Source: Chitinophagaceae bacterium (GTDB lineage: Bacteria; Bacteroidota; Bacteroidia; Chitinophagales; Chitinophagaceae). Taken from it: a stretch of 64,000 bases of DNA. Positions 25,597 through 35,727 of the stretch are shown here, in pieces (positions within the stretch are counted from its first letter, which is position 1; each line of letters opens with the position of its first letter). Position numbers and translations under genes: made by a program. The notes under the pieces are model-generated. The model was given only the letters and a program-made list of their open reading frames with translations, ran no database searches and was not told the DNA's origin. The stretch is from the NCBI GenBank assembly GCA_023957155.1, contig JAMLHK010000002.1, positions 62,001 to 126,000 of the forward strand. Direction: 5' to 3'.

Positions 25597-25858
25597 ACAC
25601 GAATGTAAACTGCCGGTTTCACATGTCCAATTTTCAGGTGCTGAAATCAGAGGTTTGGACGTAGCTTTTAAAATACATCCTGTTCATTTCAGATCACGAC
25701 AAAGTCATACCATCTGTTCCATAAGAAAAGGGAAGCCGGTTTTGAAAAAGGGTATGTGCAATAAATAGAAAAGCTTTTGGAAAAGTCCGGATAAAATTTT
25801 TATTCTATACTAACAATTGTTAATTTGCTGCAAACATCACTAACTTAATTTGCTTATT

Positions 25859-28771
25859 ATGAAGAAAACATACCCTTACCTGCTCGTATTATCGTTGCTG
25901 TTTCTTTCCTTCCATGCGTTTTCCCAGAGCAAAACGCTGTCGGGTACTGTTAAGAACAGCACCAGCCGCGAATCGGTAAGTGCCGTTTCCGTGATCATTA
26001 AAGGCACTACCGAAGGTACTTTTACCGATGCCCGGGGGAATTTTAAATTAGTCACCGGTAAATCCCTTCCATTGACCTTAGTATTCTCTTCCATAGGTTT
26101 TGAAACCCGGGAAGTAGAGGTAACCGGGGCCGACCCTGTTGAAGTGGATATTCATCCTGCTTCCATATTAGGAGAAGAAATTGTAGTTGCCGCCACCAGA
26201 ACGGCTACAAAAGCTATGGAGTCGCCGGTAACTATTGAACGGGTGAGTGCGGCAAATATCCGCAGTTCACCTGCTACCAGTTATTATGACATGGTTGCCC
26301 AGCTAAAGGGAGTTGATATTACCACTTCATCTCTTACTTTTAAAACACCCAGTACCCGTGGGTTTAATTATTCCGGTAATACCCGGCTTAACCAGCTGGT
26401 TGACGGAATGGATAACCAGGCTCCGGGGTTGAACTTCCCGGTGGGAAATTTTACCGGGCTTACGGAGTTAGATGTGGATAATATGGAATTGTTGCCCGGT
26501 GCGTCATCTGCTTTGTATGGCTCTGGTGGTGTGAATGGTACTTTACTGATCAATAGTAAGGATCCGTTCAAATACCAGGGGCTGAGCTTCCAGATTAAAA
26601 CGGGCATAAATCACGTAGATAAACGACAGCGGTCAAAACCAGGCTGGTACAATGACTGGTCTGCACGCTGGGCGAAAGCATATAATAACAGGTTCGCAGT
26701 CAAAGTCGGTTTTCAACTGATTCAGGCGAAGGACTGGATTGCTACCAGTACGCAGGATTATAATCGTCTGACCAGAAATGTTTTACCCGGAACCCGGCAA
26801 ACGGATCCGAATTATGATGGTATTAATGTGTATGGGGATGAAACCAACATGCGTGATAACGGGGTTTCTATGCAGAGCATTGCTCAATTGGTCCAGGGGC
26901 AAACCCGGCAGGGTATACTTACTGCCACCGCAGGTACCGTAGATATTGTTCAGTTGCTGGATGCTTCTTTGCCGGCCAATGCCTCTGCTGCTCAGATCCA
27001 GGGCTTTATCGGGGCACTGCCACAGGCTTTACGTGAGCCGGTTACCAATATGGTTCCCTTTTATTTCGGGCTAAGAAATGATATCATTCCGGCGGCAAGC
27101 GCATCCCGCACCGGCTATGCCGAGCAAGACATGATAAACCCCAATACCGTTAATTTTAAATTATCGGGAAGTCTGCACTATAAGTTAACATCCAGGCTGG
27201 AAGCCTTATTTTCCGGGAATTTCGGAACAGGGAATACGGTATATACCGGGAGTGACCGTTACTCCCTCAGCGGGGCTAAAATCGGGCAGTATAAACTGGA
27301 GTTGCGTAGCAAAAGCTGGTTCCTGCGCGGTTATACCACCCAGGAAAATGCCGGAGAAGCTTATAATGCAGTCATTACGGCAAGGCGCTTAAATGAAGCC
27401 TGGAAGCCCAGTACTGTATGGTTTCCCCAATATGTGGCTGCTTTTGCGCAGGCCAGGTCGGCAGGGCTTGGTGAAACGGCCGCCCATGAAGCGGCAAGAG
27501 CATTTGCAGACCAGGGACGCCCCGCTGCCGGTAGTCCCGAGTTTGCTAAATTATTCGATCGCGTACGAGGTACGCCCATACCTGCCGGAGGATTATTTTT
27601 AGATCGCAGTGACCTGTGGATGGCGGAAGGACAATATAATTTTAAGGAGATAATACCTTTTATTGAATTAGTGGTAGGCTCTTCCTGGAAACAATATGTC
27701 TTAAATTCTAAAGGCACTTTGTTTATTGATTATGACGGGCCTATTAAGATTAATGAATATGGCGCTTATGCCCAGTTGACTAAAAAGCTGGTTAATGATC
27801 ACCTCACATTAAGCGCATCTGCACGGTATGATAAAAATGATAATTTCAAAGGACAATTCACGCCGAGAGCTTCGGCAGTGGTAAAACTGGCACAAGACCA
27901 TAATGTCCGCCTGAGTTACCAGACCGCTTACCGCTTTCCCTCCACACAGCAGCAATATATCAACCTGGAAATCGGGGGCGGACAGTTTTTGGTAGGTGGC
28001 TTACCCTGGATCCATGACGCTACATTACCCGGAGGAAAACCCGGTCCCAATCTCGGATCGCAGAATTCAATCCGCCTGGATAAGAATACACAGCCTCTCG
28101 GAACTTATACTCCGCGTGAGCTGAAACCAGAAAGTGTAGCTTCTTTTGAAATAGGATATAAAGGACTGATTGCAAAAAAGCTGTTATTGGATGTGTATTA
28201 CTATACCGGTCAGTACGACAATTTTATAGGCAGAACACTTATTGCGAAACAGATTGCTCCACAGCAAAATCAAATTTATTCTATTGTTGAGAATGCCGCT
28301 ACGATGTCGGCTTCCGGCAGCGGTGGTGTAAAGATTGACCCGATTAAAGTGAATACTTCAGGATACGGATTGGGTCTGGATTATCGTTTGAGCAGCGGAT
28401 TTAATCTTTTTGCCAATTATTTCCATGATGAGCTGGGTCGTGTACCTGCTGATTTTGTTGCCGGGTTTAATACACCTGACCACCGGATCAATTTTGGTGT
28501 GGGACATGCCGGCTTTGGGGGAAGCAAGAGGGTAGTATTTAATGTTACCGGTCGCTGGCAGTCTGAATTTTTATGGGAGGCCGATTTTGCTACCGGCACG
28601 GTTCCGTCATTCTTTACACTGGATGCTATGGTCGGGTATCGTTTCCCGTCTATCAGTTCGTTGGTTAAGCTGGGAGCTACAAATGTGCTGAATAAATATT
28701 ATATGAATGCATTTGGTAACCCGGAAATAGGCGGGCTGTACTATGTAAGTTTTGCTTACAATATTTTTTAG
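25859..28771 (+). CDS. TonB-dependent receptor
   Basis: Outer-membrane active transporter. Signal peptide MKKTYPYLLVLSLLFLSFHA, then a carboxypeptidase-regulatory-like domain (SKTLSGTVKNSTSRESVSAVSVIIKGT), plug (AATRTATKAMESPVTIERVSA ... MELLPGASSALYGSGGVNG split at a loop) and barrel ending in VSFAYNIF with terminal Phe. ATG 25859 (970 aa) is preferred over the TTG at 25850. No SusD or enzyme partner is next to it, so cargo is unknown. A shared terminator separates it from convergent ychF. Confidence 0.88.
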   Translation: MKKTYPYLLVLSLLFLSFHAFSQSKTLSGTVKNSTSRESVSAVSVIIKGTTEGTFTDARGNFKLVTGKSLPLTLVFSSIGFETREVEVTGADPVEVDIHPASILGEEIVVAATRTATKAMESPVTIERVSAANIRSSPATSYYDMVAQLKGVDITTSSLTFKTPSTRGFNYSGNTRLNQLVDGMDNQAPGLNFPVGNFTGLTELDVDNMELLPGASSALYGSGGVNGTLLINSKDPFKYQGLSFQIKTGINHVDKRQRSKPGWYNDWSARWAKAYNNRFAVKVGFQLIQAKDWIATSTQDYNRLTRNVLPGTRQTDPNYDGINVYGDETNMRDNGVSMQSIAQLVQGQTRQGILTATAGTVDIVQLLDASLPANASAAQIQGFIGALPQALREPVTNMVPFYFGLRNDIIPAASASRTGYAEQDMINPNTVNFKLSGSLHYKLTSRLEALFSGNFGTGNTVYTGSDRYSLSGAKIGQYKLELRSKSWFLRGYTTQENAGEAYNAVITARRLNEAWKPSTVWFPQYVAAFAQARSAGLGETAAHEAARAFADQGRPAAGSPEFAKLFDRVRGTPIPAGGLFLDRSDLWMAEGQYNFKEIIPFIELVVGSSWKQYVLNSKGTLFIDYDGPIKINEYGAYAQLTKKLVNDHLTLSASARYDKNDNFKGQFTPRASAVVKLAQDHNVRLSYQTAYRFPSTQQQYINLEIGGGQFLVGGLPWIHDATLPGGKPGPNLGSQNSIRLDKNTQPLGTYTPRELKPESVASFEIGYKGLIAKKLLLDVYYYTGQYDNFIGRTLIAKQIAPQQNQIYSIVENAATMSASGSGGVKIDPIKVNTSGYGLGLDYRLSSGFNLFANYFHDELGRVPADFVAGFNTPDHRINFGVGHAGFGGSKRVVFNVTGRWQSEFLWEADFATGTVPSFFTLDAMVGYRFPSISSLVKLGATNVLNKYYMNAFGNPEIGGLYYVSFAYNIF

Positions 28772-28807
28772 CTTACTGCGTTTTTTTTAAAACACACACA
28801 TTAAACA

Positions 28808-28850
28808 AAACCCCGGTGCAACAAAATGAGGCTCCGGGGTTTATTTTTTA
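28808..28850. terminator. Bidirectional terminator between TonB receptor and ychF
   Basis: Stem AAACCCCGG / CCGGGGTTT (28808-28816, 28834-28842) with a T-rich tail on the plus strand and, through the preceding AAACAAAA region, A/T-rich sequence on the other side. It sits in a 76-bp convergent gap. Confidence 0.8.
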
Positions 28851-29951
28851 TACATTAAATCTGAAGTGCATTATATCCCCGTCTTCTACCAGATAGTCTT
28901 TTCCCTGTACGGCTAATTTTCCTGCATCCCGGCAGGCAGCTTCCGATTTATAGTGGACAAAATCGGAGTATTTGATCACTTCCGCACGGATGAACCCTTT
29001 TTCAAAATCGCTGTGTATAACACCGGCAGCCTGGGGTGCCAGCATTCCCCGGGTAATGGTCCAGGCTCTGACTTCCTGCACACCGGCGGTAAAATAGGTG
29101 ATCAGGTTAAGCAGGTGATAAGTAGAACGGATGAGCCTTGTTACGCCACTCTCTTTTAATCCGATATCTTCAAGAAACATTTGCCGGTCTTCAAAACTGT
29201 CCATAACGGCTATCTCGCTTTCAATAGCAGCGCTCACATACAGGATCTCGGCATTTTCATCTTTAACCATTTCATGTACTGCCACAGTATGCTTATTGCC
29301 TGTAATTACACTTTTCTCGTCTACATTGCACACGTAAATAACGGGCTTGAGGGTGAGAAGAAAAGTGTCGTCAATGAATTTCTCCTTATCTTCTTTACTT
29401 ACGGGAAAGGAGCGGGCATTTTTTCCCTGCTCCAAGTGCTGCTTCAGCTGTTGTAAAATTTCCAATCCTCTCAGCTGCTCTTTATCCCCGCTGGTGCGGG
29501 AAACTTTTTCAATACGGCTGATTTTTTTCTCTATGCTGTCTAAATCTTTTAACTGCAGCTCCGTATCAATTATTTCTTTATCTCTGACCGGGTTTACGCT
29601 GCCGTCTACATGGATCACATTATCATCATCGAAGCAGCGCAGCACATGAATGATGGCATCGGTATTCCTGATATTGCCCAGGAACTGGTTACCCAGTCCT
29701 TCTCCTTTACTGGCGCCTTTTACCAGGCCGGCGATGTCCACTATTTCAACCGTAGTAGGCACTACCCGCTGCGGGTTGACCAGTTTCTCCAGTTCAATCA
29801 ACCTTTCATCGGGTACCGTAATCACACCTACATTGGGTTCTATAGTACAAAACGGAAAATTTGCTGCCTGTGCTTTGGCGCTGCTTAATGCGTTAAATAA
29901 AGTTGATTTTCCCACGTTGGGCAATCCTACGATGCCTGCCTGTAATGCCAT
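28848..29951 (-). CDS. ychF: Redox-regulated ribosome-associated ATPase YchF (OLA1 family)
   Basis: Obg-like P-loop ATPase that binds ribosomes. GLPNVGKSTLFNAL (P loop), FPFCTIEPNVGVI (switch I), VDIAGLVKGASKGEGLGNQFL (switch II), YVCNVDEK in place of NKxD, and the C-terminal TGS-like domain (FTAGVQEVRAWTI ... VEDGDIMHFRFNV). The start is ATG 29951 (367 aa), set by family N-terminus MALQAGIVG and the promoter at 30009; the longer frame to 30044 crosses the promoter. Confidence 0.96.
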   Translation of the reverse strand: MALQAGIVGLPNVGKSTLFNALSSAKAQAANFPFCTIEPNVGVITVPDERLIELEKLVNPQRVVPTTVEIVDIAGLVKGASKGEGLGNQFLGNIRNTDAIIHVLRCFDDDNVIHVDGSVNPVRDKEIIDTELQLKDLDSIEKKISRIEKVSRTSGDKEQLRGLEILQQLKQHLEQGKNARSFPVSKEDKEKFIDDTFLLTLKPVIYVCNVDEKSVITGNKHTVAVHEMVKDENAEILYVSAAIESEIAVMDSFEDRQMFLEDIGLKESGVTRLIRSTYHLLNLITYFTAGVQEVRAWTITRGMLAPQAAGVIHSDFEKGFIRAEVIKYSDFVHYKSEAACRDAGKLAVQGKDYLVEDGDIMHFRFNV

Positions 29952-30008
29952 GTTTGTTGTGTATTTGAATATCCGTGAAGCAGAATATGCTGCTCTTTTT
30001 TGAGCGGG

Positions 30009-30016
30009 CAAAGGTA
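30009..30016 (-). promoter_or_regulatory. -7 promoter element of ychF
   Basis: TACCTTTG on the minus strand, 57 nt upstream of ATG 29951. Confidence 0.6.
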
Positions 30017-30075
30017 GCATTACACGGGGAATTATAAAAACCAATATATTTACGTTTTTGCATTTATCTTCACTT

Positions 30076-31314
30076 ATGGCCTTGAATTATATATGGATGG
30101 CTTTTTTTCTGCTGGCCTTTGCCATTGCACTGGTGAAGTGGGCTTTTTTAGGCGATGCGGAAATTTTTAAACTGCTTACAGACGGTATTTTTAAAGCGGC
30201 TAATGACGGCTTTGATATTTCGTTGAAGCTGGTGGGTATCATGTCTCTTTTTCTCGGCTTTATGAAAATCGGTGAAAAGGCGGGAGCCATTAATTTCCTG
30301 TCGCGGCTCGTAGCTCCTTTTTTCTCAAGGCTTTTCCCCGGGGTACCTAAAAACCACCCGGCTACGGGACACATGATGATGAATTTTTCCGCCAATCTCC
30401 TGGGGTTGGATAATGCGGCTACACCATTCGGGATAAAGGCTATGGAAAGCCTGCAGGAGCTGAACCCGGATAAAGATACGGCCAGCAACGCCCAGCTTAT
30501 GTTTTTGGTTTTACATGCCAGCGGACTTACGCTGATACCGGTAAGCGTGATGGCGATGCGTGCATCCGTTACCCCTGCCGCAGCTAATCCTACGGATATT
30601 TTTGTTCCCTGTATGATTGTGACCTTTGCTGCAACTATGGCGGCATTGATAATGGTGTCTTTAAGGCAAAGAATCCGTTTATTTCAGCCGGTGATCATCG
30701 CCTGGACAGGCGGCATTTCTGTTTTGATCGCTGCATTGGTCTGGTACCTTACCACGCTCGACCAGGGCAGGCTGGAAATTTTTTCTTCCACGCTCAGCAG
30801 CGGAATCATATTGCTTATTTTTCTTGTTTTTTTATTGGGTGGATGGAGAAAGAAAGTGAATATGTTTGACGCTTTTGTAGAAGGAGCTAAGAGCGGATTT
30901 GAAATAGCGGTTCGCATTATTCCTTATCTTATTGCCATGCTGGTGGCCATCAGCGTATTGCGTAATTCAGGCATATTCGGGTATGTTACCGAAGGATTCC
31001 GGAACCTGTTTACCCTGCTGGGTATGAATACCGACTTTGTGGAAGCATTGCCAACCGCATTTATGAAACCATTGAGTGGCGCGGGAGCCAGGGGCATGAT
31101 GGTAGATGCGATGAATACTTATGGGGCAGATTCTTTCGTTGGGCGGCTATCAAGTATCTTCCAGGGTACCAGCGACACCACTTTTTATGTAGTGGCGGTA
31201 TATTTCGGAGCGGTATCCATTAAAAACACCAGGTATGCTATCCCGGTGATGTTATTAGCCGATCTTGCCGGTGTCATTACCGCTATTGCCGTGGGGTATT
31301 TGTTTTTTCATTAA
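30076..31314 (+). CDS. Nucleoside-recognition (SpmA-SpmB fused) membrane protein
   Basis: Polytopic inner-membrane protein of 412 residues, corresponding to a fusion of the spore maturation proteins A and B, both Gate/nucleoside-recognition domains. Motifs: GFMKIGEKAGAINFLSRLVAPFFSRLFP and MMNFSANLLGLDNAATPFG in the first half; PTAFMKPLSGAGARGMMVDAM and FQGTSDTTFYVVAVYFGAV in the second. In non-sporulating bacteria its substrate is not established. ATG 30076; the TTG at 30058 is less likely. A type B repeat begins 6 nt after the stop. Confidence 0.87.
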   Translation: MALNYIWMAFFLLAFAIALVKWAFLGDAEIFKLLTDGIFKAANDGFDISLKLVGIMSLFLGFMKIGEKAGAINFLSRLVAPFFSRLFPGVPKNHPATGHMMMNFSANLLGLDNAATPFGIKAMESLQELNPDKDTASNAQLMFLVLHASGLTLIPVSVMAMRASVTPAAANPTDIFVPCMIVTFAATMAALIMVSLRQRIRLFQPVIIAWTGGISVLIAALVWYLTTLDQGRLEIFSSTLSSGIILLIFLVFLLGGWRKKVNMFDAFVEGAKSGFEIAVRIIPYLIAMLVAISVLRNSGIFGYVTEGFRNLFTLLGMNTDFVEALPTAFMKPLSGAGARGMMVDAMNTYGADSFVGRLSSIFQGTSDTTFYVVAVYFGAVSIKNTRYAIPVMLLADLAGVITAIAVGYLFFH

Positions 31315-31320
31315 ACGTAC

Positions 31321-31588
31321 GCGGTCGGCACCGCAGGTCAGACCGCTCCAAGCAGATTCAATGTATAGTATATAGTATTAACTGGTTCTTTCACTTCTGT
31401 TAAGCTTTACCGTCTGACGCTACCGCGTGCCGACGGTAAAGGCTGCGGTCGGTACCGCAGGTCGGACCGCAAAAAGGTTCAATGTAACGTTTAACATTAA
31501 CCGATTCTTTCATTTGCGTTAAGTTTACCGTCTGACGCTACCGCGTGCCGACGGTAAAGGCTGCGGTCGGTACCGCAGGTCAGACCGC
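31321..31588. repeat. B - A+B - A+B repeat array in a convergent gap
   Basis: B 31321-31346, A 31405-31441, B 31445-31470, A 31523-31559, B 31563-31588. Unit period is 124 then 118 bp. In both A units the outer arms are CTTTACCGTC / GACGGTAAAG (the second starts with G), a paired change relative to other clusters. The linkers share 'ATTAAC(T/C)G(G/A)TTCTTTCA' and 'GTTAAG'. The array fills the gap between two convergent genes. Confidence 0.9.
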
Positions 31589-31603
31589 AAAAAAGCCTAT
31601 GGC

Positions 31604-32494
31604 TTAATCAAAGATTGTATTCATCCGGTCAATGATCACTTTCAGTCTTTCGCGGTCTCCTCCCGGCACTTCGGCGGAAGCCCAGCCATGATACCCGATT
31701 TTTTCAAGTGATTTTATGATTACCGGCCAATTGTTATCTCCTTCCATCAGCTCCACATCAAATCCTTTCCATAAACCTTCCTCATTCTGTTTCTTACGGC
31801 TGAATTCCTTCACATCTAATTTCATGATGCGTTTGTTCAGGATTTCAATCCATTGCTCCGGCCAGCCGTAACGGAGAATATTACCAATATCAAAATACCA
31901 GCCTACTAAGGGGTGATTAATTTCGTCAACATATCTTGCGGCTTCCATCGGGCTGATCAGGAAATTGTTCCATACATTTTCAATGGCTATTTTGATACCC
32001 GTTTTTTCTGCATGGGGGATCAGCTTTTTTATTTCTTCCTGGGTACGTTTGTAGGCATCCGCATAGCTGATCTGGTCGTTTACCACGCCTGCCACGAGCA
32101 GTACCGTTGTACCGCCGTACATTTTACAGTCGTTCATGGATTCAATAACCGAATCCGAGCATTGCTTTCTGATGGCAGGATCGGGATGCGACAGAGGGAG
32201 CTTCCAGTGTTGAGAGTTTACCACGCCGGGGATCTCCAGACCGGTTTTTTCTTTTGCATCTAATATTTCTTTATGATTATAACGATGCGGAGAGCTGAAT
32301 TCCACCCCGTCAAATCCCAAGGCTTTCAGCATTTTAAACTTATCCATGATGGTATCCCCTTCTTTCACCATTTCAATTTTCAGGCTCTTTTTAATTTTAG
32401 GTTTCAGGGATCTTTGCCCGGCAAAAGATGGTATACCAATGGTTGATGCGGCGGTTACCAGCGCAGTATTTTTAATAAAATCTCTTCTTTGCAT
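31604..32494 (-). CDS. Exported sugar phosphate isomerase/epimerase-like TIM-barrel protein
   Basis: AP endonuclease 2/xylose isomerase-like TIM barrel (GFDGVEFSSPHRYN, IAIENVWNNFL, VGWYFDIGNILRYG, WASAEVPGGDRERL). The N-terminus MQRRDFIKNTALVTAAST is a Tat signal with the RR motif. It starts 6 bp after the stop of an upstream Gfo/Idh/MocA oxidoreductase, forming a two-gene operon, a pairing often seen in sugar or 3-keto-sugar catabolism. Exact substrate unknown. 296 aa. Confidence 0.88.
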   Translation of the reverse strand: MQRRDFIKNTALVTAASTIGIPSFAGQRSLKPKIKKSLKIEMVKEGDTIMDKFKMLKALGFDGVEFSSPHRYNHKEILDAKEKTGLEIPGVVNSQHWKLPLSHPDPAIRKQCSDSVIESMNDCKMYGGTTVLLVAGVVNDQISYADAYKRTQEEIKKLIPHAEKTGIKIAIENVWNNFLISPMEAARYVDEINHPLVGWYFDIGNILRYGWPEQWIEILNKRIMKLDVKEFSRKKQNEEGLWKGFDVELMEGDNNWPVIIKSLEKIGYHGWASAEVPGGDRERLKVIIDRMNTIFD

Positions 32495-32500
32495 AATTCG

Positions 32501-33805
32501 TTAAATAAATGGGGTGATGCCGGGTTTAGCTACTTCCCGGACGGGTATGCTCAGGTCAAACCTGTAATTGTCTGCCAGTGGTCCTAATTCTTCAGTTGAG
32601 TTTAATGCTTCTTCCCAGGTGATTTTTTTACCGGTATAGGCTGCCATTCTTCCCATAATGGCAATCATGGAGCTGTTGGCAACAGCTTCACCCTGGCTCA
32701 GCGTTTTTCCTTTGCGTATAGCAGCAAATAATTCATCGTGCTCTGTCTGGTACATATCATTTTGGACACCATTGTATGTCCATACTTTTTTCCCGGATTT
32801 GATTTCATGGAAATTACGGGAACAATCGGCGATAGCCTTTCCTTTCGTTCCCCACATTTCAGCAGCGTATCCTCCATGGCAACCGGCCTGCTGGCGACTG
32901 AAATGATAGCCCCGGGCATCACCGGGATATTCATACGTTATAGCAAAATGATCGAAAATATGCCCGTACCGGGTTTCTGTTCTTACCTGTCTTCCCCCGG
33001 TGCCGATAGCATTCAGCGGCAGTATGTCGCCAAAAGCCCAGCTCATCATGTCCACACTGTGTACGGCCTGCTCCACGATATGATCACCGGAAAGCCAGTT
33101 GAAGAATGGCCAGTTTCTCAGCTGCCATTCCGTATCGTTAATCCTCGGATTTTCCGGCTGCCAGCCCCGGTAGGTAGCCCCGGTATTATATGTATTATAT
33201 ACGGCGGATACATTGCCTATAGCACCGTCAACCACTCTTTTGAAAGTGGCTCTTTTCGGTTCGTGAAAACGCCAGCAGAAACCTGAAACGATACTCACGT
33301 TTTTCTCTTTTGCTTTTTTCGCAGCTTCAAGCACTCTTCTTATACCCGGTGCGTCAACCGCGGCAGGCTTCTCACAAAAAATATGCTTCCCGGCTTCTAC
33401 GGCGGCTTCCAGGTGTAAGGGACGGAACCCCGGCGGTGCTGCCAATACAACCACATCTACACCCGATGCCAGTACTTTTTTATAGGCATCGAACCCAACG
33501 TATTGGTGTTCCGGACTTACATTCACTTTGTCTGCATGCAGTTCTTTAAGGTTATGTAATGATTTTTCCAACTGATCATGAAAGATATCGCCCATAGCAT
33601 GCAGCACAACATTAGGGTCGGCAGATAAAGCCTGGCTGGCGGCCCCGCTGCCCCGGCCTCCACAGCCGATAAGCCCCACTTTAAGGGTATCTGCATTTAT
33701 TTTTTTATATGTTGGGGCTGCATGTATAATATTAAACGGTAAAGCGCTTGCGGTAACAGCCATACCCGATAATTTAAGAAATGTTCTTCTTTTCTGATTG
33801 CTCAT
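32501..33805 (-). CDS. Exported Gfo/Idh/MocA family oxidoreductase
   Basis: NAD(P)-dependent oxidoreductase of sugars. Tat signal MSNQKRRTFLKLSGMAVTAS, Rossmann motif VGLIGCGGRGSGAA, and the family signature HIFCEKPAAVDAPG. WPFFNWLSGDHIVEQAVHSVDMMSW resembles the glycosyl hydrolase-type (GH109-like) subgroup. The start is ATG 33805 (434 aa), where the Tat motif is close to the N-terminus. First gene of the pair with the isomerase. Divergent from the broken fucosidase gene. Confidence 0.9.
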   Translation of the reverse strand: MSNQKRRTFLKLSGMAVTASALPFNIIHAAPTYKKINADTLKVGLIGCGGRGSGAASQALSADPNVVLHAMGDIFHDQLEKSLHNLKELHADKVNVSPEHQYVGFDAYKKVLASGVDVVVLAAPPGFRPLHLEAAVEAGKHIFCEKPAAVDAPGIRRVLEAAKKAKEKNVSIVSGFCWRFHEPKRATFKRVVDGAIGNVSAVYNTYNTGATYRGWQPENPRINDTEWQLRNWPFFNWLSGDHIVEQAVHSVDMMSWAFGDILPLNAIGTGGRQVRTETRYGHIFDHFAITYEYPGDARGYHFSRQQAGCHGGYAAEMWGTKGKAIADCSRNFHEIKSGKKVWTYNGVQNDMYQTEHDELFAAIRKGKTLSQGEAVANSSMIAIMGRMAAYTGKKITWEEALNSTEELGPLADNYRFDLSIPVREVAKPGITPFI

Positions 33806-33959
33806 CGGAGATAAAAATTTAAATAGGTCTGCAATATAAAATTTTATTTGGGAAAATGAGTCAGGCAAAAGGACGAACGGAATAGCGGAGCCTGTTCATC
33901 TTGATTTTTAAAATTTATCTTTGATTGTGCTAATTTGTTCATCAGATAACCTTTATGAT

Positions 33960-35390
33960 ATGAGATTCTTTTTAGCTGTTGTTATTTTATTAGCTCATTC
34001 GGTTGTTGCTTCTGCCCAGCACAAAAAATATGAGCATCCTACCGATACGGCCGTATTGAATAATATTGCCCGCTGGCAGGATATGAAATTCGGGTTATTT
34101 ATGCATTGGGGAACCTACAGCCAGTGGGGTATAGTGGAAAGCTGGAGTATTTGCCCGGAAGATGAGGGGTGGACGCAAAGAAAAGGTCCTTATTCCAATA
34201 ACTATTTTGAATATGTGAAAGCCTATGAAAATTTGCAAACCACGTTCAACCCGGTGAAATTCAATCCGCAGAAATGGGTGGATGCCGCAAAGCAGGCGGG
34301 AATGAAATATATGATCTTCACCACCAAGCATCATGACGGCTTTTGTATGTTTGATACCCGGTAAACAGATTATAAGATTACCGACTCTAAAACTCCGTTT
34401 TCTAAACATCCTAAAAGCAATATAACCCGGGAGGTTTTCAGTGCATTTAGAAACCAGGGATTTGCTATTGGCGCTTACTTTTCAAAGCCCGACTGGCATA
34501 ACAAAGACTACTGGTGGCCTTATTTTCCGCCTAAAGACCGGAATGTTAACTATGACCCCGAAAAATATCCTGAACGCTGGGCATCTTTTAAAAATTTCAC
34601 CTATAATCAAATCAAAGAGCTGATGAGTGAATATGGTAAAGTGGATATCCTCTGGTTAGATGGCGGGTGGGTACGTCCCCTGTCTACGGTGGATACTACC
34701 GTAGAATGGCAGAGAGGAATAAAGACCAACCAGGATATAGATATGAAACGTATTGCGACAATGGCCAGAAGTTATCAGCCCGGGCTGTTAATCGTAGACA
34801 GAACGGTTACCGGCCCCTATGAAAACTATACTACGCCGGAGCAGGAGGTACCCCATGAATTATTACCTTACCCCTGGGAAAGTTGTATTACGATGGGTAA
34901 CTCCTGGAGTTATGTGCCCAATGATCAATACAAATCGGCACAAGATATAGTCCGGATGCTGATACGGATTGTTTCACGCGGAGGTAATCTGCTGCTTAAT
35001 ATCGGACCGGGTCCTGACGGGGATTGGGATCCTGTAGCCTATGCCCGGCTGGCGGAAATTGGTGAATGGATGAGGATAAACGGAGAAGCGATACATGGAT
35101 CAAAGCCGCTGGCGCCTTATGAATCAGGTCATATTTTCTTTACGCAATCCGGTAACGGTGCGGCAAAATATGCATTTTATCTTTCGTCAGATGAAGGAGA
35201 GGTGAGCCTTCCTTCGCAGGTCGTTTTGAAAGGCTTTGAAGCGGCTCCCAAAACGAAGATCAGCCTGCTGGGCAGCAAGGCTGACCTGAAATGGAAAGCG
35301 GAGAAGGGCAATACGATTATAGAAATTCCTGCTCTGGTGAGGAGTAAATGGAAAGGAAAATATGCAGTGGTATTTAAAATGGTGAAGTGA
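33960..35390 (+). pseudogene. Alpha-L-fucosidase (GH29) interrupted by one in-frame stop
   Basis: Signal peptide MRFFLAVVILLAHSVVASAQ, then GH29 sequence: RWQDMKFGLFMHWGTYSQWG, MIFTTKHHDGFCMFDTR, then TAA at 34362-34364, then TDYKITDSKTPF, PDWHNKDYWWP, VDILWLDGGWVRP (nucleophile Asp region) and SRGGNLLLNIGPGPDGDWDP. The frame continues without shift for 342 codons after the stop. Family members have a Gln or similar residue at this site, so one C-to-T change (CAA to TAA) explains it. Either a recent pseudogene, phase-variable readthrough or an assembly error. Total 476 codons, a normal length. Confidence 0.9.
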
Positions 35391-35420
35391 GTTAATGCAG
35401 GACATAGCATGGGGAAATCT

Positions 35421-35668
35421 GCCAATGGTGCTGACCGCAATACAGTCGGTACGCGTAGCGTCAGACTGTATTGCTTAACAGAATGAAAAATCGGTTAATG
35501 CTAAACGTTGTACTGAACCTGCTTTTGCGGTCTGACCTTCGGTGCCGACCGCAATACAGTCGGCACGCGAAAGCGTCAGACTGTACAACTTAACGGAATA
35601 GAAGAATTGGTTAATGCTGGTATTATACTGAATTTGCTTTTTGCGGTCTGACCTATGGTGCCGACCGC
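35421..35668. repeat. Reverse-oriented B-A-B-A-B repeat array with altered A stems
   Basis: Truncated B 35421-35438, A 35438-35473, B 35527-35552, A about 35552-35587, B 35643-35668; B-to-B period 116 bp. The first A has arms CAATACAGTC / GACTGTATTG, again changed on both sides; the second keeps TACAGTC / GACTGTA. Linkers are the reverse complement of those in the other arrays (CTTAAC ... GGTTAATG). Located between the broken fucosidase gene and uvrA. Confidence 0.9.
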
Positions 35669-35727
35669 AGTTCGGCTTTCTTTAGGAACCCCATTTGCTA
35701 CTTTTTTTAGTATCTTCGTCACCTTTT

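Noticed and set aside
29952-30044. 31-residue N-terminal extension of YchF
   Set aside because: YchF starts at MALQAGIVG, and the extension spans the promoter at 30009-30016.
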